Source: Streptococcus salivarius (lineage in GTDB: Bacteria > Bacillota > Bacilli > Lactobacillales > Streptococcaceae). Taken from it: a stretch of 64,000 bases of DNA. The stretch spans positions 1,516,001-1,580,000 of the forward strand of contig NZ_CP009913.1 in assembly GCF_000785515.1 (NCBI RefSeq), given 5' to 3'. Position numbers and translations under genes: made by a program. The notes under the pieces were generated by a model. The model was not told where the DNA came from. It did no database searches and saw only the letters and a list, made by a program, of their open reading frames with translations. This document shows, one piece after another, positions 52,301 through 60,101 of this stretch; the stretch's first letter is position 1, and each line of letters begins with the position of its first letter.

Positions 52301-52948
52301 AAGTCCCATAGCATTGATGAGATTTTCAGAGTTAAGACTTGCTTCAGCAGCATTCAATTCACTGCTTGTCACGGCCAACTCGCTAGTCGCTACTTTAAGG
52401 ACGCTATTTACAGCGTTAGTTGTAGACTCTGCACTTGCAGTTTCTGCTGCAGTCGCAACTGAAGCAGCCGCACTTGTTTGTGCTGATACTTGACCAGCAG
52501 CTGGTGCTTCTGCTACAGCTGTTGAGTTAAGAGCTTGTGCACTAGTCGCTACAGATGAAGCAGTCGCTGCTGCAGACTCAGAGCTCGCTTGCGATGCAGC
52601 CTGAGAAGCTACTTCTGAACTAGCTGCTGTTTGACTAGTTGTTGAAGCCGCTTGGCTGTCTTGAGCTGCTGAGTGTGGTTGTTCACTAGCCAAGGCCACA
52701 GTAGAGACTGAACTTGGTGCATTTTCTGTTGTTGCTGGAGCTACTGATGCTGTTGTTGGCGTTGATTGCTCCACGACGACATCTGGCTCAGCAGTTGTTT
52801 CCATACCTGCGGTAGTTGGTGCTACCGTTTCATCAGCTTGGGCACCCTGTGCATTTGAGAAGATTGAAACTCCCAAAAGGACAGAGGCTACACCAAAGCT
52901 GTATTTCCTTAATGAAAAACGTTGGCGTTTATTAAACATATCTCTCAT
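49304..52948 (-). CDS. YSIRK/LPxTG Muc_B2-type mucin-binding adhesin
   Basis: 1214 aa from the ATG at 52948 (MRDMFNKRQRFSLRKYSFG). An in-frame ATG at 52996 would fall inside the -10 box and is rejected. YSIRK-type signal FSLRKYSFGVASVLLG, cleaved near AQADE; Ala/Ser/Thr-rich stretch to about 210; an N-terminal domain (about 210-430); then repeated beta-rich modules of Muc_B2 type (GGKTVTPDAP, DTVTYKAFGKF, VDENGNPIPGV), a MucBP_2-like segment (KASVVYRDETSGSTLETVAL) and a last Muc_B2 unit. A Gly/Ser/Lys-rich wall spacer precedes LPVTG, hydrophobic helix and NRRKNQD. Family role is binding mucin-like glycoproteins. It is a complete paralogue of the signal-less gene at the left edge. Monocistronic by its own promoter and terminator. 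Confidence 0.92.
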   Translation of the reverse strand: MRDMFNKRQRFSLRKYSFGVASVLLGVSIFSNAQGAQADETVAPTTAGMETTAEPDVVVEQSTPTTASVAPATTENAPSSVSTVALASEQPHSAAQDSQAASTTSQTAASSEVASQAASQASSESAAATASSVATSAQALNSTAVAEAPAAGQVSAQTSAAASVATAAETASAESTTNAVNSVLKVATSELAVTSSELNAAEASLNSENLINAMGLAVSNRSLRTADAVAVLTNAGAGSTNPDLTNLGYKLDYLPEKQQYFVNIDYINNLKVGRDNRGGLRPYDFIVNGNFFVTPNYANLGIIDYVDEAGNKIPGSSTYRINNSTETITANGKTYNKIYDAGVTELPPVPAGYRIKYASADKSKANAYVDVLKSERQYDYNNGIATIRSERAWDRNQSRVVDLVQFANGSQGLDASIDANGGGQYLAPGYRYHIIVEKDTKDVTKATSQTVTYTGADAKTPATNTQNDFSFNGKEDPTTNTTTWTETTHTYGTVKTPVVIGYYADKAVAGGKTVTPDAPNATDTVTYKAFGKFIAVDENGNPIPGVSTTAYTNDPNDATKMIAIDKTLPSIPGYTVKVIPASPSNPGEDTRVVYVAIVNDVTKATKQTVTFQGAGDKTPAADVKSDYTFAGKDNQATGKVTWHETSHTYGTVKVPVVNGYFANKAVAGGKTVTPDAPEATDTVTYKAFGKFVIVDENGNPIPGVSDTAYINDPNDPTKMIAVDKNLPTIPGYTAKVVPATPGDLSSNTKVVYVKNDQKASVVYRDETSGSTLETVALAGKSGEAVNYSTAERIKHYQGLGYVLVTDGYPAGASFDLDSTVDQAWTVSFKRVALDFNPDNAHEPGTPIYPNQPNGPKWPAKDAYLKDVTYTVHYASKDSNAKLPADSVQKAQWKRSLTLDSVTGDILTAGEWKADKTKFDLVITPMVKGYFADKGRVASQDVTMDSKVETVTYTKFGKIIAVDEKGNPIPGVEAVTYTNDPNDPTKAAMTLVPEVKGYKADKTGVTPSNPGEDTKVVYKVVNAQPAKPTVNKEVGTIVVIYRDEYGNQIKMPLVITNSVGSEVNVHGDRYIYRNGVKYELIRQEGKSTDKMTEGQTVVTYIYRKVEDGSTPSNGNGGQSGSSTSKAVKATSNGSKGSKGSGSGSAADGASDGKGSDKKKSGNKDGKKADGSDKAKEGDEQLPVTGESDNNLAAMGVVVMGLMSGLAAMNRRKNQD

Positions 52949-52994
52949 AATAATAAATTTCCTCAATATCCAAATTACTTTATATACAGTTTCC

Positions 52995-53023
52995 ATTTTA
53001 TACTATAATTATTAAATTGTCAA
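52995..53023 (-). promoter_or_regulatory. Promoter of the Muc_B2 adhesin gene
   Basis: Consensus TTGACA (53018-53023) and TAAAAT (52995-53000) on the minus strand, spaced by 17 bp. This also argues for the downstream start at 52948. The interval 53024-53366 is AT-rich with nothing else recognised. Confidence 0.75.
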
Positions 53024-53366
53024 ATATATGCTAATAATTGTGTAAAAGTTTAACTTTTATTAGAAAACATTAATTTAAAACTTTTATATAAGTCCTTTGA
53101 AACTTCAAAACGTTCGTGCTTTTATTTAGCACAATTCCTTATTTTGTCAGTTTTATAATTTTTAAAATACTTTTATATCAAACCATCTTTTATTAAAAAC
53201 ATTCGTCACTCTAACGCTATTTTTTAGTTTTGGTGATATTTATTAAAATACAAAATTCTCTCCCTTCAAAAAGAAAATGTTTTAATGGCTCAACCCACAT
53301 CTCTCTCAATCCCTTGCCAATACTGACCTAGAGGCTCCTACTTCCCATATTCTCAACAGATTCAAA

Positions 53367-53395
53367 AATCCCTTTGGCGTTTACCAAAAGGGATT
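53367..53395 (-). terminator. Terminator of the M26 protease gene
   Basis: AATCCCTTTGG (53367-53377) pairs with CCAAAAGGGATT (53384-53395, one bulge), and a T-run follows on the minus strand; 11 bp beyond the stop at 53406. Confidence 0.85.
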
Positions 53396-53405
53396 CTTTC
53401 ACCTA

Positions 53406-56400
53406 TTATTTGAAAATAGAACTTGTGAAACTATCTGTCTCTTGTAGGAGTTTCTTATAGACAGCTTCTTTGAGTTTTGTCGTATGGCTTGTAGATACAG
53501 ATTTATTGCCATTATTATCTGTTTTAAGACTTGCAGCGTCTTTGGCGACTGCCGCTTTAAACAAGGCTAACAAATCATCGTAAGAGCTTACTGATGTACC
53601 GTCAATAGTAACGGTTGTCAAACCATGAGACGCTTTTTCTTTCACTTCTTTGAAGTAGGCCTTCTTGAAGTCTTCTAGGGTGTTGAACTGGCCATCAGAA
53701 ATCTTGTTAATGATAAAGTCATCACCAAGGGTGTTCTTACCAGCCGCTTTTGCTTCTTGTTTATACTTGTTGGTCGCATAACCTAAGAAGCCTTTTTCAT
53801 AGCCGTAGTAACCCCAGAGTCTGAAGGTATTGTGCTTGAAGGACATGGCACCTGGAGATCCCTCGCTGGTATTACCACCATAAATGGCAGACATCATTGG
53901 CACATTGACATAGGCAGAAGAGAAGTCCTCAGGTTTATAAACACCATTGCCAGGTCCACGATTGGTCATGAAGTTATTATCCACAAGGTCATCAATAGAG
54001 GTCAAGCTAATAGCCTTTTCGCTATCACTTAGAGCACGCACCTTGTCGTATTGGTTCTTACTATTGCCTCGTAGCTGTTTATCGACCTTCTTGAACCATG
54101 CGTTATTGAGCTCTTGCTTGCCTTGACTTAGGACTGCTTCTCCTTCCAGCGAATCAAGAAGCATGAGGGTGTCGTTGTAGCCCTTCATGTAACGGTCAAT
54201 GGCTTCACGAGAGTTCAACTTGTTTGGATTGGTGTTGTACCACTGGTTACCATCGTTTTCTCTTTCAAAGGCCATGTTAAGTCCCAAGGCGCCGTATTCA
54301 CCCTGGTGGCCCTGAGTCGCTGGTGATTGCAACATTCCTTGGGCATAGGCTTCAACGTCTGTTCCCTCACGACGACCAAAACCTCCAAAGTAGGCAATAC
54401 GGTCATTGATATGAGTCGTTTCATGGGTAAAGGCTGAAGCACCGTACTCGCTAATCATGTTAGACATGACGAAGGTAACCTTGGCACGATTATCGTATGG
54501 ATTGTCGTAGATGGCAGCATAGGCACCGGCCATGGCTCCGTTATCACCATAGTACTCACCGACTGGTCCATAGATTTCACGGATTGGCGCATAGACTTCT
54601 GTACTGTTCTTGAATTGGCCGTAGCGCTCTGGCCAACCTGGCCAACCATGGCCCCAGACATAGAAACCTTCCCAGACTGGATTGACAATGTCTTTGAACA
54701 ATTTGTTTTTGACATTATCCGCAGCCAATCTTTGCCAGAAATCAAGATAGTTGATTTGACGTTGAGCGGCTAGATCAATCTCAGGTTTCAACTTCTCTAA
54801 GCTTGTATTGTACTTGTTAGCCGTACCATAAGACATGGTGTCATAGGTAGAAATCAAGAACATCTCTGTCTTATCAAGGTTCAACAATGGCAAAATCATC
54901 TTGCGGTGGAGACCACGACTAAGGTTATCATAAACACGATACTTGTGCTCACCGACACCTTCATTTTGAGATGCCTTCTCAACAACGTAGACCTTATCCT
55001 TAGCAGCATCGATGAACCAATCATTCATATTGTCGATAGTGGTAAAGAGTTTTCGATTGTAATTAAGGAAGTCGGTCAGATCACTAGAAAGGGTACTTTT
55101 GGCGAGAACTTCACCAAAAGCATCGTAGGTTCTTGAACCGCTGATATTATTTTCCTTAGAGCCAATCTCAATTAAACGGTCAAGGACATCCACATTTTTA
55201 CCATAGAAATCTGGTTTGAAGAGCATAATTTCTTTGATATTAACATCATCAAACTTCACACCATAGTAGCGATTCAAGTAAGTCAAACCTAACAAGAGGG
55301 CCGCTTTATTTTTCTCAACCTTGTCAAGAATCATTTGTTGGGCAGCTGGTGATTGGTTAAGCTGGTGGTCTTCATTTTGAACCAGCTTAGTCACCAGGTT
55401 AGTTAAATTAGCCTTAACAGCGTCAAAACTTTCTTCCAAGAAGAGGTTCTTGATAGCATTGACCTTGTTTGGACCGGTACGACCCAGTTTTTGGTAAATC
55501 GGATCAGACTGCAACTCAATCGGCTTAAGAATATCAACAATACCATTGATAAGACTTGAGTGGTCTTTTTGAACGACATTTGGAGTGTACGCGATACCCA
55601 AATCAGCAACAGTGTACTCTTTAACATTGCTCAACCCTTCTGAACTCTCTGAAAGCTTGAAGTAGTCTTTGGTACCATCAGCATAATGAACAATAATTTT
55701 ATTAGCGGCACTTAGGTCAGTGACAAAATTACTGTCATTCATTGGAGTTACTGAGAGCACATCTTTAGTGTTCAAGTTGTGATCCTTAGCCAGTTTGTTT
55801 GCTTGGTAAACAATATAATCCTTGTTATAGAATGGCTGGAATTTCTCAATATTCTTGTATGCCTGCTTGTATGCTGTATTATAGTCTTGAATATTGACAA
55901 AATCTGCTTGACTAGAAGCGTTGTTAAGGGTGTTCAACGCGTATGGCTCGCTGACAAATGTATCAGCTGTAATCTTGTAACCTTCAACACGCTTGTCAGC
56001 TTCTTCCTTAGTCAAATGTTTGAGTTTTTTAGGACTCTTGGTATCTTTACCAGTACCATCTTCAGCCGAGCTATAACCAACAACGCCAAAGAGATCTTTG
56101 ATGTATGGACCACCATCTTCATCATTAACATCATTCGAAGCAAAGATTTCTTGGCCTTTGATAACCTTGGCATAGGTCACGTTATCTTGAACAGCACCGT
56201 ATGGCCATGTCTTAGCGACAATACCACCGACATTTCGTGTGTTTTTGACATCAAGCACACCCTTGGCTACTGAATTGGTCACCTTGGCCTTAGTTCCTGA
56301 CTTCCAACTGTTAAGCATGTAAGTGACAAATGGCACCAGCATACTTGCATTGGCATTTTGAGCTGTAATAGTCGCATCTACATAGGCTCTGTTGACAAAT

Positions 56401-59400
56401 CCCATGTAGTTTGAACCAGCAATCCCACCAACTGTCGAGTTATTACCGATAGAGTCAATCTTACCGACAAAGGCGACATTCTCAATCTTGCCATCTTCAT
56501 CAATCTTATTGACGATACCAGCCACGTCATTGTTACCAGTAACTGAACCAGTCACCTTAACATCTTCAATCAGACCTTTATTTTTAAGGTTAAATCCAAC
56601 CGTCGCGATTTGATTTTGGCCAGGGCGATTGATATCTACATTTTCAAAGTTGATGTTTTTGATAGTTCCGCCATTGATAACATTAAACAATGGATGCTCT
56701 AAGTCATAGATGGCAAAGCGTTTGTCACCATCGCTGAGCAACTTACCAGTAAATTCTGTCGTAATGTATGATTTGCCGTTTGGAACGACGTGACGAGCAC
56801 TCATGCTTTGACCAAGTCTAAATTCACCTGATGGATTTGCTTGAATGGCATTGACCAAGTCAGCAAAATCATAGTAGACATTGGCTTGGCTAGCCTTAGG
56901 TTTCTCAATGTAATAGCTATAGGTTTGGGCAAAATGGTTATGGGCATCACGTTGAACCAAATTGTCCGCTTCTGCAGTTACCTTATAAACCGCCTTGCCA
57001 TCCACTGTTGTTTCTTCGATAGCTTTCACTGCCAAGTAAGTCGTCTTTTGATCCGCAGAAGTCAGTTTCAAGTAGTAATTCGTGAGATCCTGAGGCACAG
57101 CTGTCAGACGAGTCTCATCCACTTCTGTTTGATTGTCATACTTGATCAAATCTGTACGTGCAAAATCTTTAAGCTCAACCTTCTTGAAATCCAGTTGGAG
57201 AGTTTGGTCTGCCAAGACCTGACTCTCCTCACCATTGCCACGATCAAAGGTCATGGTTGTTGTGAGAGTATATGGCTTGTAATAGTCTAAGTTTGTTAAA
57301 TCAGCAGTCAAGGTCGTGCTAGGAATATCAAGCGTTTGAACAACTTGCCCATCCTGCTTGAGGACCGCCTTAATAGTCGTGATAGCTGCTGAACCTGGAT
57401 TAGTCAAGTTGTAGCTAAGTTTAGCACTGCGACCCAAATCATCCTTGCCAATCTGTGTCAGCGTAAGCACTGGTTTTTCAGATACCTTAGTTCCTTTGCG
57501 AACGATACGATCTTGGACAGGCACTAGCACTGTTTCAGTAACAGTTGGTTCTTCAACAGTCTTGTTTCCCTTATAGGTCTTATAAACCTTGGTGATTTTA
57601 TTTTGGCCTTTTTGACCTTCTTGGACAACCTGCAAGGTACCCTTCTCAAGTGTGTCATCTTCTTGGACAATTTCTTTAAATGGAAGCTCTACAATAGATT
57701 CTTCGGTCGTTGTGCCATCTAGAGGCTTGCTGCCACGACGGATTTTTCTAGGTTGTGGCACCTCAATAACCTTACCTGACACAATAGTCGGCTCACCAAC
57801 CTTAACACCATCAATGGTTTGGTAAATTTTCTGGATTTCTTGGCTACCTTTTTGCCCCTCTTGTTCGACAACTTCTTCATCCACATACTTGCTATCATCC
57901 GTAATCACTTCGATAGGATAATCGATGGCTTGCGTTTCAGTCTCTGTGATACTACCGACAACTGGGGTATGAACAGGATTCTCAGGTTGAACTAGAGCCT
58001 CACCTTCATGACCGGTTTCCTGTGTACCCTTGGCTTCCAGTTTACCTGTATAGTCTGGGTTAGCAGGTTGAACAGTTGCCTCGCCCTCATGACCGGTTTC
58101 TTGTGTACCTTTAGCTTCTAGTTTACCTGTATAGTCTGGATTGGCGGGTTGAACAGCTGCTTCTCCCTCATGACCAACTTCTTGAGTACCATTGGCACTA
58201 ATTGGGCCGGTATACTCTGGATTCTCAGGTTGAACAAGGGCCTCACCTTCGTGGCCTGATTCTTGTGTCCCCTTGGCTTCCAGTTTGCCTGTATAGTCTG
58301 GGTTAGCAGGTTGAACAGCTGCCTCTCCTTCATGACCAACCTCTTGCGTGCCGTTAGCACTGATTGGGCCCGTATACTCTGGATTGGCAGGTTGAACCAA
58401 TGCTTCTCCCTCATGGCCAACTTCTTGTGTGCCGTTAGCACTGATTGGGCCGGTATATTCTGGAGCCGCTGGTTGAACCCATGCTTCACCCTCATGACCA
58501 ACTTCCTGAGTACCATTGGCACTTGTAGTATCGCTACTGATTGAACCAGTGTACTCTGGATTGGCGGGTTGAACTAGAGCCTCGCCTTCATGGCCAACTT
58601 CTTGTGTGCCGTTAGCACTGATTGGGCCGGTATACTCTGGATTGGCGGGTTGAACCAATGCTTCGCCTTCGTGACCGACTTCTTGAGTACCATTAGCACT
58701 GATAACACCAGTATATTCTGGATTGGCGGGTTGAACCAATGCTTCACCCTCATGGCCAACTTCTTGTGTGCCGTTAGCACTGATTGGGCCCGTATACTCT
58801 GGATTAGCAGGTTGAACAGCTGCTTCACCTTCATGACCTGATTCTTGCGTACCTTTAGCGCTAATTGGTCCAGTGTTCTCTGGGGTAGCAGGTTGAACTA
58901 GAGCTTCGCCCTCATGACCTGGCTCCTGAGTCCCTTTTTGCCAACTGATTCCCTTACTATCCTTATCAGCTGTCCCCTGACTAACTGTATTATCTTCTTT
59001 TATTGAAGACTCAAGTCCTTTGATAGTATTCTCCAAAGGTTGTTCAAGCTCTGGTTTTGCTGAGTAACGCAGATAACCAACATACTCATAACCATCGATT
59101 GCAATAACACCCTTGGCCAAATCTGCTTCAGTTGAAACAGCAAGAGTCTGATTATAGGCCTGTAACTCCTTGTTTTGCAAAGCAAGAACCTCTATGGGCA
59201 CAAGTAGACTTTGCCCTGCGGCCCCAATCAAGACCAAACCAATAATTTTCTTTCGATGTTTTTTTGAAAAGAGCAGCACAGCCATAGTCGCTGTTGCCAG
59301 TCCCAAACCTGTTACTGCCCAGTCAGAGCTTCCTGTCTGTGGAAGAGTAGCTTGACTGTCTCCTTTGCGTTTATAGACCAGATAAAAAGTGTCATCATTT

Positions 59401-59642
59401 TGATATTCCTTGGGAATAGCATGTACCACTTGCTTCTGCTCTTCAGCTGTCAATTCATTTTCAGTGACATAGGCCATATGCACCGACGCATCTGTCGTAA
59501 CCTGGTCCGCTGAAACCGGTTTAGACACGAAAAGACCACCTGCTAACAAGAATGTCCCGATAGCAACTGGCCCTACACCTACTGACAACTTACGAATGGC
59601 GTACTTTGTCACTTTTTCAAAAACATGATTTGCTTGTTTCAT
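53406..59642 (-). CDS. M26-family zinc metalloprotease (ZmpB/IgA1 protease-like)
   Basis: 2078 aa surface protease. Signal with YAIRKLSVGVGPVAIG, cleaved near VSADQ (46); N-terminal LPQTG (100-104) followed by two hydrophobic segments (108-125, 133-152), the unusual N-terminal anchoring of this family; an acidic region with twelve EGHEGEAxVQP repeats (about 235-555); two G5 domains (about 560-720); a beta-helix-like M26 N-terminal region (about 900-1200); and the catalytic domain. Zinc site HETTH (1740-1744) with E1764 exactly 20 residues after the second His, as in the pneumococcal IgA1 protease, so the active site looks intact. Substrate cannot be inferred: the family includes IgA1 proteases and others of different specificity. 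Start: ATG at 59642 with AGGAAG upstream. Confidence 0.93.
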   Translation of the reverse strand: MKQANHVFEKVTKYAIRKLSVGVGPVAIGTFLLAGGLFVSKPVSADQVTTDASVHMAYVTENELTAEEQKQVVHAIPKEYQNDDTFYLVYKRKGDSQATLPQTGSSDWAVTGLGLATATMAVLLFSKKHRKKIIGLVLIGAAGQSLLVPIEVLALQNKELQAYNQTLAVSTEADLAKGVIAIDGYEYVGYLRYSAKPELEQPLENTIKGLESSIKEDNTVSQGTADKDSKGISWQKGTQEPGHEGEALVQPATPENTGPISAKGTQESGHEGEAAVQPANPEYTGPISANGTQEVGHEGEALVQPANPEYTGVISANGTQEVGHEGEALVQPANPEYTGPISANGTQEVGHEGEALVQPANPEYTGSISSDTTSANGTQEVGHEGEAWVQPAAPEYTGPISANGTQEVGHEGEALVQPANPEYTGPISANGTQEVGHEGEAAVQPANPDYTGKLEAKGTQESGHEGEALVQPENPEYTGPISANGTQEVGHEGEAAVQPANPDYTGKLEAKGTQETGHEGEATVQPANPDYTGKLEAKGTQETGHEGEALVQPENPVHTPVVGSITETETQAIDYPIEVITDDSKYVDEEVVEQEGQKGSQEIQKIYQTIDGVKVGEPTIVSGKVIEVPQPRKIRRGSKPLDGTTTEESIVELPFKEIVQEDDTLEKGTLQVVQEGQKGQNKITKVYKTYKGNKTVEEPTVTETVLVPVQDRIVRKGTKVSEKPVLTLTQIGKDDLGRSAKLSYNLTNPGSAAITTIKAVLKQDGQVVQTLDIPSTTLTADLTNLDYYKPYTLTTTMTFDRGNGEESQVLADQTLQLDFKKVELKDFARTDLIKYDNQTEVDETRLTAVPQDLTNYYLKLTSADQKTTYLAVKAIEETTVDGKAVYKVTAEADNLVQRDAHNHFAQTYSYYIEKPKASQANVYYDFADLVNAIQANPSGEFRLGQSMSARHVVPNGKSYITTEFTGKLLSDGDKRFAIYDLEHPLFNVINGGTIKNINFENVDINRPGQNQIATVGFNLKNKGLIEDVKVTGSVTGNNDVAGIVNKIDEDGKIENVAFVGKIDSIGNNSTVGGIAGSNYMGFVNRAYVDATITAQNANASMLVPFVTYMLNSWKSGTKAKVTNSVAKGVLDVKNTRNVGGIVAKTWPYGAVQDNVTYAKVIKGQEIFASNDVNDEDGGPYIKDLFGVVGYSSAEDGTGKDTKSPKKLKHLTKEEADKRVEGYKITADTFVSEPYALNTLNNASSQADFVNIQDYNTAYKQAYKNIEKFQPFYNKDYIVYQANKLAKDHNLNTKDVLSVTPMNDSNFVTDLSAANKIIVHYADGTKDYFKLSESSEGLSNVKEYTVADLGIAYTPNVVQKDHSSLINGIVDILKPIELQSDPIYQKLGRTGPNKVNAIKNLFLEESFDAVKANLTNLVTKLVQNEDHQLNQSPAAQQMILDKVEKNKAALLLGLTYLNRYYGVKFDDVNIKEIMLFKPDFYGKNVDVLDRLIEIGSKENNISGSRTYDAFGEVLAKSTLSSDLTDFLNYNRKLFTTIDNMNDWFIDAAKDKVYVVEKASQNEGVGEHKYRVYDNLSRGLHRKMILPLLNLDKTEMFLISTYDTMSYGTANKYNTSLEKLKPEIDLAAQRQINYLDFWQRLAADNVKNKLFKDIVNPVWEGFYVWGHGWPGWPERYGQFKNSTEVYAPIREIYGPVGEYYGDNGAMAGAYAAIYDNPYDNRAKVTFVMSNMISEYGASAFTHETTHINDRIAYFGGFGRREGTDVEAYAQGMLQSPATQGHQGEYGALGLNMAFERENDGNQWYNTNPNKLNSREAIDRYMKGYNDTLMLLDSLEGEAVLSQGKQELNNAWFKKVDKQLRGNSKNQYDKVRALSDSEKAISLTSIDDLVDNNFMTNRGPGNGVYKPEDFSSAYVNVPMMSAIYGGNTSEGSPGAMSFKHNTFRLWGYYGYEKGFLGYATNKYKQEAKAAGKNTLGDDFIINKISDGQFNTLEDFKKAYFKEVKEKASHGLTTVTIDGTSVSSYDDLLALFKAAVAKDAASLKTDNNGNKSVSTSHTTKLKEAVYKKLLQETDSFTSSIFK
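57965..58940 (-). repeat. 81-bp tandem repeats in the M26 protease
   Basis: Twelve units of about 27 aa built around GTQEVGHEGEALVQPANPEY; the 81-bp period was measured between 58351 and 58432. The unit at about 58500-58560 carries an extra five residues (SSDTT-type) and reads WVQPAAPEY next to it, breaking the register of otherwise uniform copies. Confidence 0.9.
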
Positions 59643-59752
59643 TCAAAATCTTCCTATATGTTAATCCTTGTACCCCAAGGCACGTCAAAAAAACGAAGAC
59701 GTTATTGAAAAAACACGCACTCTATACATTTATTAACCTTCTTCCGAAGTCT

Positions 59753-59781
59753 ATCATATCCTTTTTTTAATCTTTAGGCAA
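59753..59781 (-). promoter_or_regulatory. Putative promoter of the M26 protease gene
   Basis: TTGCCT (59776-59781) and TATGAT (59753-59758) on the minus strand are 17 bp apart, giving a leader of about 100 nt. The interval 59782-60008 holds nothing else recognised. Confidence 0.55.
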
Positions 59782-60008
59782 GCATTTTCTCTAATTTTTA
59801 ATCAATATAAAAAACAAGTTGCGATGGGTAACTATGCTCTTATGAAAATCAACAAACCTTTTCATATAAGTATTTTCATGCCTATCGCTATTTATAGGAA
59901 TCTTTCCCTAAAATCTAAGTCACTAATGTCTTTTTGAAGTATCCCCCCTCACCTTTCAATTTTTATCTAATTTTTTAATATAAATAAAAACAATCTCGAA
60001 ACAGACAC

Positions 60009-60038
60009 AAAAAAGACCCACCCCTATCGGGATGAGTC
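60009..60038 (-). terminator. Terminator of the Rib-repeat protein gene
   Basis: On the minus strand GACTCATCCC (60029-60038) pairs with GGGGTGGGTC (60015-60024) around GATA, with two G-T pairs, followed by TTTTTT. Confidence 0.88.
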
Positions 60039-60101
60039 TCTTTTTTCGAAAACTGAAATAGTTTAACTAACTATGTTGAGGAATTTAACCTATGAACTAT
60101 C

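Noticed and set aside
52949..52996. Upstream ATG for the Muc_B2 adhesin (METVYKVIW...)
   Set aside because: It lies within the -10 box of a consensus promoter, so it would not be in the transcript; the ATG at 52948 precedes the YSIRK signal.
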